Below are positions 44,354-57,600 of a DNA stretch of 64,000 nt, piece after piece. A model generated the notes under the pieces. The model searched no databases. It saw only the letters and a list, made by a program, of their open reading frames with translations, and was not told the origin of the DNA. A program made the translations under genes and the position numbers. The DNA comes from Strongyloides papillosus (Eukaryota > Nematoda > Chromadorea > Rhabditida > Strongyloididae). Within the stretch, counting starts at the first letter, position 1. Every line of letters begins with the position of its first letter. Location: assembly GCA_005656395.1 (NCBI GenBank), contig SRSI01000055.1:310001-374000 (forward strand), in the 5' to 3' direction.

Positions 44354-47333
44354 TAATTCTTATGATTTATTATTACAATTCTTCAAATGTAAATAAAAAA
44401 TTTTTATCTACATCACATGATAATAAAAATATATTTTCAGTAGAAATTAAGTACTTCATAGGTTTTCACTATATGTAGATATTTTTGTGGAAAAAAAACA
44501 TGTAGGAATACCAATTTATATTAAAATTAAGTATTCAAATAAGCGAAACAAATTCCTGTAAAAGTAGAAAAAAGTTTAATTATTGTGAGATGACATAAAG
44601 TTTCATTAGATTAATATTAAATCAAAGTCAGAAAGTTGTTTAAATTGATAATTTCAATATAATAAAAGAGCATGTGGTTGAATCATTTTTCAATTATAAA
44701 ATATTTTTCATTTAATTAAGGAAATTTCATCATATCATGCAAGAATCGAATACGTCATTCTCTTTCTTCTTAATTTCATTAATCTCTACATATTAGATTA
44801 TTTAATTATTTTATGAAGGTATTCCAAAAGTGAAACACCTAAAACTTTTATTATAAAATCTAAATTTCACATTTACATAATCATCATTATGTAATTTTCA
44901 AAATTGTTATATTTTTCAAAACAATACACCACCTTCTCTATTTTTACTATTCTTTTCACATCAAAATTGGGAAACATTAAAGTATTACTAAAAATCTACT
45001 TTTTATTTTTAGAAATAATCAAAGAACAAAATATATAAAAAATTAATATAATTAGATCAGAAACATGTGATGAAAATCAAAAACCATTTTTATGATATTA
45101 TCATAAAATTTATAAATAATAATTTGAGTTAATAATATGCATTAGTTTATTATTTATAATGTTTATTAAATATTCATCAATTGAAATTAACATATCTGAA
45201 ATTGTTTTTACTTCCCTTTACTATTTTTTTGTTATTTATTAATGTTATTAAAATATTCAATGGTTAATGGCAATTAAAGTTGTATACAGTACTATCTAAT
45301 GTACTTTATATTTTTTTCACGAACAATATTCAAAACACTTACTTTTTTAGTATCCAAAGAATACGATATACAACATGATGTAAGCTCAAATATTTAATTA
45401 GTTTTTATTAAATATTAGTGAGAGGAAAGTTTATGTTTTGTCAAATCTTTCTTCTACCAATCTTTTATTTATCAATTGTTTATTTTATTGTATTAATAAT
45501 AACATATAGCAATTATTAACAAACATTTTTATCAATTCTAAACAATGTACAATAAATTTTATCTAATTTCAACATATGAAATAAATGCAATTTTATTAAT
45601 TAATCATGTAAACAAACATTGTATCTATCTAGTTACTAATACATCTAAAGTATCATACAATAATTTAGATTATTGAAATATTAAAATAAATTGTAAAGTA
45701 GTTCAATTTATCTTTTATCAATATATAGGAAAATATATCATCTTTAGTTAGAATTTTTTGCAATTTCAAATAAATAACAAACAACATTTCTATCTTAAGA
45801 GGCTTAAAAATCTGTTTGAAATAATAACATTGTTCTTAAGTTTAAAATCTTCAGAACAACATTTATTAAAATTATTGCTGTTTTTCTATGACTCATCTTT
45901 AAAAAATTATCATCTCATATGAATATGTCAACTTTAAATCTTATAAAATGTTATATAATTATTAAAAATTTTATCATATTTAAATGTCATTCTATAACAT
46001 GATTAAAACTCCCCTTTTGATCTATTAAAAGTTATTATTATGTTTCCATCATTTTATATGTTAATTTTCCTTTAAATTCCCCTTCAAAACTATTTTCATA
46101 TTAAATACATATTAACTAAAAATACATTAATTCAGAAATTAACTGGAAATTAGCTTAATTTTGTATAAGGATTTATCTTACTTTTTAAAAGTGCAATTAT
46201 AATAATGAATCGTTTAATTTTTTTAAATGCCCTTATACAATTAAAGGAAAAAGGAACATCCAAAAAATAAACTGTTAATTGAATATAATAAATTTCTATC
46301 ACAAAAATGTCCTAAAACTATTAAAATAGATATATTTGACAAAAAATATAATTTTTTTTTGTAACTTCCTTAATTTAACAATTGAATAAGCTAAAACAAC
46401 AATGACATCAATTTAACATTTTTTATCTCATCTATATATTTTGTAAAAAAATCTTTACAATAAAACACTTTTTTTTATCTTTTTTAGTAAAACATTTAAC
46501 AATTGTCAAATATTTTTTTACACAGCTTTCTCTGTATAAAATGTTTACATAACCTTTCGTAATAATATAGGATTTATTTTAACTTTGGTAAAAATATTCT
46601 ACTCTCATTTATTTTCCTCTCTACCGTTTATTGTCAATAAAGAATAATGTTAAATAATTTTAATTATTTTAAAAAAGACAATGATATCATCATTTATGGT
46701 TAAAAAAATACTATAAGAAAAAAAAATGAAATAAAAGCTTATTTAAATATACTATTTATAAATTCTAAATTATTTTTTTTTAAATATTTTGTTTATCCAA
46801 TTTCGAAGAAACTGTATACAGCTAATTAGATTTAAAAAATTATTAACTATATAATTATTATGTTAAAAAATATTATAAAAATATATAATTATCTGAAATA
46901 TAATTTATGAATGAATAGGGGGAGTAATGATTTGAGCCTTTACCAAGAAAATTATAATTAAAAATTGTAAATAATTCACTTGATTCTCCATTATTTCTCT
47001 CCATTTCCATATGTTTTGACATTTTTTGCAAATATTGTATATTTATTAATGTTCTTATTCTTAAAAATACGCCAAAAAGTGTAATTTCCTTATTGAATTT
47101 TAAATGTTTATATTTTTTTAAAAACTTTTTGTCCTTTACAAATAAAACAAGTCAATTATTTATTACAAATTTTTTATTCTTCCTTCAAAATAAAGTTCGT
47201 ATAAACTAACATATTTTATCTTTTTACTACTATAATATTGCTATTTCCTACGACTAATTATTAAAAAATATTTAAATACCACTATTATACATTTTATTTC
47301 ATATTAAATTATAAGTTAATCACTTCAAAATCA
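44354..47333. other. Intergenic, no gene seen
   Basis: Three kilobases of AT-rich DNA between convergent genes. No exon, repeat pair or RNA gene was recognised. Confidence 0.5.
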
Positions 47334-48647
47334 CTAGCGTTTATATAATAAATTAACAACACTAAGGCAGAAAGCTATAAAGTACCCAAGGAAAAATATA
47401 ACGACTGATGCAAGAGTAGCTCCATTAGCATATTGGGGTACATGAATAAGGTAGAATTTTTCACCATCTGGAGATAAATCTAGAATAGAACAACAATTAA
47501 ACATTAGTGTTAAATATAAAAAAAACATACTATCTCGGTTATGATGCCTTGCAGTAACGGACAATGTTATAATTGATATGACAAGAAATCCTAACATTGT
47601 TCCTACAAGCAAAATCCTTGCTATAAAACATCCACAGCATTGCATTATTGAAAAATTTATAAAAGCAATGAAAAGTATTATTGAACTAATGATAATAATA
47701 CTAAATAATATAATATATCCTTTTTGATTTTTACCCCAATTTGGACACACATCTATATCTTTTCCACTTTCACCATCTTGTTTAAGTATAACTTTTACAT
47801 CCTGATTATCAAATAATTTAGATTTTATTTCTTGTGCAGTAATTTTATCCCTTAAGTTATCAGCAAATGAATTGCTTGACGTCATATCCTTTACATTAAT
47901 ATCAAAGTAGTAACAACTATGCAACATTAAAATAATGCCATTTTCAAGATCATCGCTACCATAACTTATTTTTGCATCTTTGTCTTTCTTCTTAACTACA
48001 TGAATAAAAATGATATTAAAAAAGTTATTGTACTTTTTTTTCATATCAATAAGAGGATATATTTTACTCATAATTTTATCTTTCAATCTTATTATTTCAT
48101 TTATTGCTTCATTTTCTCCGAGAATTGACTTTAAATCTTCAGCTAAGAGAGTAATATTCCTGTCAAATTCACCAACAAGTTCAATATTTGCGTATATTTC
48201 TGCTATATCGCCCTCTGGTTTATGTATTGTTGTTAACCGTGTTCCGAAATTATTAATATCTTCTATAATGGAGTTCTTAAAGTCATCTTCTTTTTTAGCT
48301 CTAAAATCCTCTATTGTTTTTGATGATATCACTACATTTGATAATTGACCTAATATTTCATCCACGCTCTTCTCAGATAATATTTTATTTATGTTGATTC
48401 CATTAAGAATCTTTTCGTGATCCTTTGCTTTTTTCTCTAGCTCTTGTGTATCAGTCTTAATGGAATCAAAGTTTTGAAAAGTATCAACAATAACCTTATA
48501 ATCATCCTTCACACTAATAGCAAGTTTAACATATGGCTGTAGTAACACTATTAACCCAATTATTGTTGTCAAAAACCATACTACATTAATTAGTATAAGA
48601 AATACTTTAAAACGTTGCAGAATACTAATGCTAAGAACTGAATCCAT
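47334..48647 (-). CDS. Four-helix membrane protein with large coiled-coil loop
   Basis: The open frame is continuous for 437 codons. Positions 47530-47480 have the form of a 51-bp intron (GTATGT...TTCTATTCTAG). Splicing keeps the frame and gives 420 residues, joining HHNRD to NLSPDGEKF. One membrane helix sits at about 14-38. A loop of about 270 residues with long charged helical stretches (KTDTQELEKKAKDHEKIL) follows. Then come two helices (about 310-365, with CCGC between) and a last one near the C-terminus (ASVVIFFLGYFIAFCLSVV). The topology faintly recalls prominin/tweety-type proteins, but no signature motif supports either. Probably a nematode-specific surface protein. Not recognised. 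Confidence 0.75.
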   Translation of the reverse strand: MDSVLSISILQRFKVFLILINVVWFLTTIIGLIVLLQPYVKLAISVKDDYKVIVDTFQNFDSIKTDTQELEKKAKDHEKILNGININKILSEKSVDEILGQLSNVVISSKTIEDFRAKKEDDFKNSIIEDINNFGTRLTTIHKPEGDIAEIYANIELVGEFDRNITLLAEDLKSILGENEAINEIIRLKDKIMSKIYPLIDMKKKYNNFFNIIFIHVVKKKDKDAKISYGSDDLENGIILMLHSCYYFDINVKDMTSSNSFADNLRDKITAQEIKSKLFDNQDVKVILKQDGESGKDIDVCPNWGKNQKGYIILFSIIIISSIILFIAFINFSIMQCCGCFIARILLVGTMLGFLVISIITLSVTARHHNRDSMFFLYLTLMFNCCSILDLSPDGEKFYLIHVPQYANGATLASVVIFFLGYFIAFCLSVVNLLYKR

Positions 48648-51600
48648 TTTTCTTGTTGAAAGGTGAAAAAATGTATCAATTTTAAAATTCTTTTGACTTT
48701 TAAATATTTTAAATTTGAATTATATGCATGATATGCATATGATTCATTCCTTTGATATGCTAAATTCTTTTTTTATTTCGTAAGATTGTTACGTGAGAAT
48801 ATTATTCCTTATATTCAATAAATTTATTAATGTAATAATTGTGCTCTTATATATTAAATATGCATTTAGAGTAGTCATAACTGAAAAATTTGAATATTTT
48901 TTATGTTTTTATTGAATAAATTAATGTGAACGGGGAATGAATGATGTTGGAAAGATTATTTTTTTAATTAAACATAGGACTTTTTTAGAAAATATATTTA
49001 CTATCTTCTCAATCACAATATAGTAAGCAATTTTAATCTTAATGTGATGGAAATTTTTAATCTACTGATGTTATAGCGATATTTTTTTTCTTATATTCTT
49101 CAATGTCACACTCACATTTTAAAAAGGAATGTCAAACTTTGACATGGAAATGATCATTGTGAAATAATGTTCATAAATCACTATAGGAAAAACTTATTTG
49201 TTTTTCATCTAAAATATTTTCTTTTATTTTAAAATATCTAACGACTTTGCAATACATTTGACTTAGTAAAAGTACACCAAAATAGAAAAAAAAATTATGC
49301 CAACTCAATTAAATTTTTTACCATAAATAAACATTGTCAAAGGGAGTTCTGATTAATGTTTTATAAATGTTTATTTTCAATACTATAAAGCTATAAAACT
49401 TTATGGTAAATTATTTAGAATTGGTTCGTTAAATAAAACATCTAGAAAAAAACTCATTAGTATATATTATACATATATATTTGAACAACAAGATGTCATT
49501 AAGGATAGTTTTTTTTCTCCCACAATTTGTTTAAGCTAATAACTCTAATAAATTTGAAAGATTTCTACATGGTTCCAGTTATCTTAACATTAATTTTATT
49601 TTGTTTTCAAAAAAGCTTTACTTGAAGAATGACTCTTTTATATTTTATAAACTTTATGATTTTATTTTTGCACTATTTTTAATAGTCTTTCAAACTTTAA
49701 AAACCAAACAATAGGCGCGGTCTATGTGATTATGAATTTGTGTTAAATTTTTATAGAAATCTTCCCTACCAATTCTTAACAAATATTTTATATCCATTAA
49801 AGGGATTACTGTGATACGAAATAGATTTAACTATCCATCACTTAAGGTAGACAATATCAAGTTTTTTTACTTCAATTGACTCAAATTTATCAAGATTTAC
49901 AATCCATTAATATTTTAAAAAAAGTTGACGTATTTTTTTGTTTGGTAACTTTTAAATTTATAAACTTTTTTGTTTATTAAATATGTACATGAGAAGATTT
50001 TTTATGTCATATTGGATTAATAAATATTATCTTTACATAAATCATTCAAATCACAGAATATTAATGGTGTAATTTTTTTTCCTTCTTTTGCCCTTATCAA
50101 GTACATATCTTTTTAAGTACAACATTGGAGTAAAATCCTACAAACGTTTTGTATATAAAAAATGAATTTTTATCTAGAAATCATTATTAAAAACTTTACT
50201 TATATTTTTAATCATTTTAAAGGCTATAAATTCTTCTTATTTTGCAAAGATTACATCGTCAGATTATCTGTCTTTTATTCCTACCTTCTCCCACTTTGAT
50301 AGATGAAACATCTTTTAAATATATAAAAATTCTTTTTAAAAATTTGTCATCTATAAAATTGATAGTATTTGACAATATTTTAATGGCCAAAAAACTTAGT
50401 AGCTTACTACTTTTTTTATTGTTATTCAAAAATAATATGCATAATAATAATAATGACAAGCCAAGCTTAAAAAAGTAGTTTTGAAATGTTTAATTTTATA
50501 TTACCATAATTTAAAAGAAATAAAAAAGTGGTGCTCCTATGAAATGAAATAGTACATTTAAAAAATTTTTTTAACTTTTTACCAAACGTTTAGTAGTATA
50601 GAAAGTTATTAAAAAACTAAATAAAAATACATGATTTGTTTTATTATACTAATAATAATCATACTTATTTTATTACTTACTTTTATTATCTGTAAAGCAA
50701 ATGTAACAGCAAGTAAATAAGGAGGAGGATATTTTTTAACAGATAAAAAAAATTTGACGTATGATATGTTTATTTTTATCTATTAACATTCGTAAGAGAA
50801 TAATTTTTTTTGAAATATAGGCGTTTAAGAATTAACGTAACTTAAGATGACAATATCAAGGATTTTTTAAACTATTTTTTATTGTCCTATTTTTGGTAAA
50901 CATTTAATGATTATAAATCACAAAAGTTTACTTCTTTTTCCAAAAAAAATTATTGTCACTTGTAACTAAATTTTTAAATATTTTGTTTTTATCGTGTTTT
51001 GAAAATATTTTTATGTAAAGTAAAATTTTTTACTAGAAAAAAGAATTATTTATAATAATGGATGTTTTTTTGAAGTAAAAAAGTTGATATTTATAGTTAA
51101 TTTACTATGGTTTTATATTAATAAATCTTTTTATAAAAACTTTTCTTCTTAAATAGTTATCTTAATTTTTGATAAAATCTTATTATATTCAATCTATGGT
51201 TGACTATATATTTATTTTTATATTGACATATATGTGCATTTTTAATAGTAAAATTTAATTTTATTGTGGTATCATTATGCCACTAGAAAAGAGGGAGGTT
51301 TTGAAACTATTTTTAAAAATAGAAAAATTTAATGTTTTTTATTTACATCAAATATTATTTTGATAAGAAAAAAAGAGAAGAAAAAGTTTATATTAATGAT
51401 ATGTATTTCCTTTTTTTAATCAAATTATTTAACTCCCTATTCTATGGATGTTTTTAATATCTGGATGATATAAAAAGTGATACTTTATAAAATTGTTTTT
51501 ACATAAAGTGTTCCTGTACTAATTTGATACTTTGTTGATGTACTGATAATAATACATAGTCTAATAATATTTTGACATCACTACAAAAGCCATTTCATAT

Positions 51601-54600
51601 AAATAATGTAATAAAATAGATGATAAAAGAATTGATGTTTTTCATTAACTACCATTCATCAAAATATTTATGGGTATTTTTTTAGGATAGATGTCATAAC
51701 AGGAAAAATCTTATTTCCCACAAAACTTTACTAATTTTTTCAGATAATTTTTACGGAACTTTATAAACATGTCAAAAATGTGTTGACAAAGTATAAAATA
51801 ATTATTTAATCCTTTCTTATTTAACTTTTTGATAAATATTTTTTTCCATTAAAAGTTTGAGATTTCTAGTTCTCAAAATTTGTTTCTCATTCCTTAAAAG
51901 CATTTACAACATATCGTTAATTTGATGTCTTAAGAATATTTTTAACTATAAATATAAACATACTCTTTTTTATAAAAAAAAAGCCAACTACTAACTTGTT
52001 ATTCTGACAAAAATGTTCCTTTTTACCATGAAAAAAGACGTTGTAGTAATTAATAAAATTGTATTTTTTAGGAATAATTTGTATTTTAATAAAAATCTTT
52101 TGATGTTACTTGTTATTCCTCTTGTGACGTCTCATAATAACTTTGACTTTGTTTTTTGTTTTTTTGATAATGCATAATTAACACCTTTTTTCACCTTCAT
52201 CTACATTAGACTAAAAAATATTTCCACTATTTTTGCATTTCATTTTATTATAATAAATTATTTAGACTTTTTTCAAAAAAGATTTTAGAAAACTTTATTT
52301 TTTCCTTATTTAACCTTGTAAATTAACATTTCATAAGATAAAAAATGAGATAAAAAAAATATATTAATATTAAACAAAAAGTATGGTAACTATTTCCTTC
52401 TTTCAAATGCACATTTAATTATCAATTCTACCATTTCCTCTTATCCTTGATTCATTTAAAATTATTTCTATCTAATTACAGTTATTATTTTATCAGACCA
52501 AAAACTATATACCAAAGAATATATAGAATTTGATTTTAAAAGTTGTTACCAGAAATTACTCTTATAATTTTATAAGTAAAAGATATTAAATTGATATACT
52601 AAAAGTGATATTTTAATGGTCTTTATAACCACTCATTACTTGCGGAAATTTATAATGTTTAACCAATTATTGTACTTGTAAGACAATTATTATAAAAAAG
52701 AATTTTATAATAGAGGGAGTTTTATTTATCAAATTACTGATCAAATATCAGTTAAAATGCGTAATTATAGTATTTTCGAAAACCCAAAATGTCTTAACAT
52801 TAATATTTCATATATTGCTATACAGTTAAATTTAAGGTTTCTATTTGTCACTGTTTTTTCACTTTCCGTTTCCATACACACCTTAACAGAGAAAAATTTT
52901 CCAACAATATGCAAAGTTAAATTAGTAGAAAAAAGTAATTATAGAGACATTTTATTAAGAAGTACGATTAAGGTTTAAAAGAACATTTAGAAAAAATGCC
53001 TATATTCATTTTTCATTCTTTTTTTTAATACAAAGTACAAAATATAAAAAATATTCATTTTAATAAGAAGAAAAATGACAACATCTTTAGGCAGTTCTTT
53101 AACACACCAAGAAACTTTTTATCTACATTTATTAAGATAAAATAATAATAAAAGTGATAGTTTCTTTTATTAAATTACATAAAGTAACTGTCTCATTGGA
53201 GTCCTTTTTACATTCTATGTAGAAGAAAATGATTTATTTGTTTAATAATATACTTGTAATTTAAATCTTTCCTTCTGTTTTGTTTGTTAAAAATATATAC
53301 ATATATTCAACATCTGATATTGGTGGCCATCCTCATGGTATATTGTGATTTGTGGAAAAGTAGCCTGAATGTTTGCCGTTAATGAATGTGTATTGTTCCT
53401 TTTTTTAACAAGGAAATATACTTTTATCATTTAATATTCCTTTTTTATGATGATATTAGAATCATACATTATGTTTATCTCATTATGAATTCCTTTTTTA
53501 TCATTTTTTTTGTTTGAATATTAATATTTAAGTATTTGTAATCCTCTAAGTGGAACCGTCCAGCATATATATATATATTTAGTATATCTGAGATAATTGT
53601 CCTTTTATTGGCATTGTCAGTAACTAAGCATCTTTATCAATGATTGTATACATAAGTATTAAAATATAACTTTTCATATTTATTAACTCTATGGTTATTA
53701 GCTCTATCTATTTGTAGATTTTGGTATTACTAATATTTTATAGTATAATTTTTATATAGAAAAAGATAAGAAGAAATTAAACATAATTCTGCTTTGATTT
53801 GGTATTTAATATAGAATATTTCCTAGTGTTAATATTTGAATGATTTATGTATTTTAAATGATGTTAATATCGTATGTTTTACTTATACTTATCCTTTTTT
53901 AAATTGATTTTCTTTTTATTAACATTTTTTTCTTTTTTTCTGGTATCAGATAACATTTTTTATAATCTTACAGACATATTTAATGTCATTATATTATTTA
54001 AATAAAAGTGCAGTCAATTCCAATTCTATTAATACCACACCTTATTTTTAGCACATAAAATAGAGGAAAAAAATATGTATTTCCTTTTTTATTATAATTG
54101 CAAGATATAAAATGTAATACTACACATTTTTATTTGTGGAATTCCCATTAAACCTTGATTACCGTTAGAAGCACTTTAAAAATTGTTGAGTACACAAGCA
54201 ACATAAATATTCTTATTTATCCCCTAACTCATATTTAACCCACATATTAACCACTTTCTTTTTTCAATTGTTATAATACTTCTTTGATCAGACAAAACTC
54301 AATCAGATGCTTGATTTTAAAAGCTATTATTAATTTCGTCTTAATGCAATATCTTTTTTAATTCTCGACATATCTTCGTGTTTCATTTTATATTATCATT
54401 TGATTGTTATCAAAAATTTTTTCACCCACTTTTAATTATTACAACCACTTAATCTTTGATTTTAAGGTGTTAAAAAAAAGATTAAAAAAATAAAAAATAA
54501 ATATGTATCAAATTTTAGGGCTATTATCATAAAGTTTGATTGATAAGATGAGACAATTTTTAGCCACATCTTCCATTTTTTAAAACATCTACATAATAAT

Positions 54601-57600
54601 AAATTATTTAAAGAAATTTTTTCGTTACCAAATATTTAATTATAATCATCCTCGGCTAATATTAGCACAAACTACTTTATTATTACAAGATAGCAATATA
54701 AAATTGCACATTAGCATAATAAAATATTTTATTTATCTTTCCAAAAAATTTAATTAGTGTATGATGAATAGGAAAGAGAATGGTAATAAAAAAAATGTTT
54801 CCAAAATTTGTATAAACTTGGATTTATGGGTATAAATACAGATATTTATTGATATCTAGAAATAAATTTATTTTTTTTAAGTATTAAAAATATTTGCTTT
54901 TAATAATATATACATTTATCTGTTTTTTTATATGGATTATTATTATTTAAAATAATATTTAATTTTTCTTTCATATCATAGTAACATGTTTAATCTTCAC
55001 CATTTATTTTTCTTTCATCATTCTTATAATGACCATGAAAAGACTTAATAATACTACTATTTTATACACTCTAGCTATAAAAATTTTAAATAAAATAATA
55101 TTCTTTTAAATAATCAAAATTAATTAGCAAAAAAATAATGTTTTCTCCATTATATTACAATCATTTAGTAATTTTCTTTTTAAATAAACATTCATCCTTT
55201 TTTCAAATTTCTCCTATTTTGACAATTTTACAGATGTTTTGCTAACACTTTATAATGTACATGTCAATAAAACATTAATACTTCTACAAATTTTTTTCTT
55301 CATATCTAATTAATCGTTTCAACTTTATTATATACTTAAGATGGACTATTTTTGTATTATAATTCTATATTTAATGATATCTATCCTTTGTCTCCTATTC
55401 AAATTACTTTTTTTTATAACATTTTATCGCTAGTCTTAATGCTCCTTAATTCATATCTATACAATACACAGCTATTTTGTCAGTATTGTCTAAATTAACC
55501 CTTTCTGAAAAAAGTATATTATTGACAATAACAATATACCATTTCTTTTGAAACCATCACTATTAAGTTTAAAGAAATTATATAACATTTTTTTACAACT
55601 ATAATTATTAAGGTAGCAATAATCACTCTATTTTCTTTATTTTACTGACGCTATCTAAATATTATGTCTTTTATTATTACTTTATTTAAGATAACATTAT
55701 TATAAACCATCTATCTTAAAACACTTTTTGTTTTTCTTTTTAGAATCAGTAAAAAATGCACTTAATTATGTAGAAAGAGATATATGTTTTTATAATATTT
55801 TTTTATACTTCATTTCTGGTTGTAAAAAAAACAACTTTAATCATTTTTGTTAAACTCACTTCCTTTATTTCACAATATTATTAATAATGACGTTAAAATA
55901 TCTGCAAGATCTCCCATCCATTTACCTTCAAAATTTGTCATTTTTTGTCTAATTTTTATATCATTTATTAAACAAATTTACTTCACCATTACTTACATTT
56001 TCCCCCCAAACAATTAACAATTCAATATTTTTAAATATACCCATTATAACAAATTTTTATGTACCAACATTTTTGTCATATCTCTCATTAATCCCACATT
56101 TCTTAAATTATCCAATACCTGTAATTTTAAATCTTATTAAATACTTATATAAAATAGATTTGTAAGATAAAATATCAAATTTCTACCTTTGATTAAATAT
56201 AACTCCTCATTTCACAGCAAATAAATTGATTATTGAAAAATTATTTTTTTTCCCTTTCATACATTTTAATATCATTTCTGTCCATTTAATATTTCTAACA
56301 AAGTTAATGATGTATATTTTAAATTAAAAACTTCACTTTTTGTATATTTTTAAGAAAGTTTGATAGAAAAGAAAAGAGAAAAATTTATTTATACATAACT
56401 TGATTTCTCAGATGTGAATTGAATTTTGTCAAAAATTCCCCCTTAGCAACTATGGTGGTATTTCAAAAAATTACCCACGTGAATATTATTAAAAAAAATA
56501 AACCACATCAAAGAAGTTGTAAAGCCTATTATTTTTAAATGCATTTCTCATTTCCATTTGGTTAAATATTTTTTATTGTAATTTTACAAGTATCTAAAAC
56601 TTTTTAATACCATCTTTTCAATTAAATGTTTTTATTTTTTTCATGTTTTAAACTTATTTTATTTACTTCATCAAATATAAAGTCTACTCTTATTTAGATG
56701 TTGCTACATTACGTATTATAAATGGAAAAAATACACATATAAAATGCATAGTTTTACTTAATTTTATTTTTAAAATATTTATTCTTTGTTAAATATTTTG
56801 CTAATAGATATCTTATGATATAACGAGAGAGAAACTTTTTCAAAAAAGATTATTAAAAAAGATAATACATTATTGTAAGGGAGGACTTCTATATTAATGA
56901 AATTCCAATTTTTTCAACATACATTCCTAATATAATGCGCGTTTTGTTCTTCCCATAACTTAACAATTTTTATGGTAATTGAATTAGTTTATGAATAATT
57001 CACTTTATATGAGGGTAAGCTACTTTTATTTTCCTCATCACTTTAAATTTTTATTCTCTTCTATCTAATATATTTCTTTTTTTCATTTCATGATTTTTAC
57101 AAAATATTAAATATTTCAAAAATTACTTCTTATTTTCTACATCATTTTGCGCACTTCAATATCAGAAAAACTTATACTCCTCCTTGTATTACTGGGTAAT
57201 TTCATTTCATCTCACTTTTTGAAAAGTTATTTCTCATATTCTTAACTTTTTATTCCTCAAAACTCATTAACATCTTTTTTAATCATCTTTTAAAATCTCA
57301 AAAAACTAACAACCTTTAATAAAATTTTTTTATATACATTTTATTTTAGAAAACATTTTTTTAATGAAAAGAGCTAAGTAAATAGGTTTATTGTTATTTT
57401 ATCACCATAAATATATTATTTAAAATAGTTGTTTAATAAAAGAATCTAAAAAGATATTTTGATGGAAATCTATTAAAATATACATAAGTTAAATCAAAAT
57501 GATAACATTTCTAAAACTTATTTTAATACTATTATCATTATTTTAAACTTTTTTCATTATTACAACCTACTGATATAATTACAATTTTACAACAATGCAA

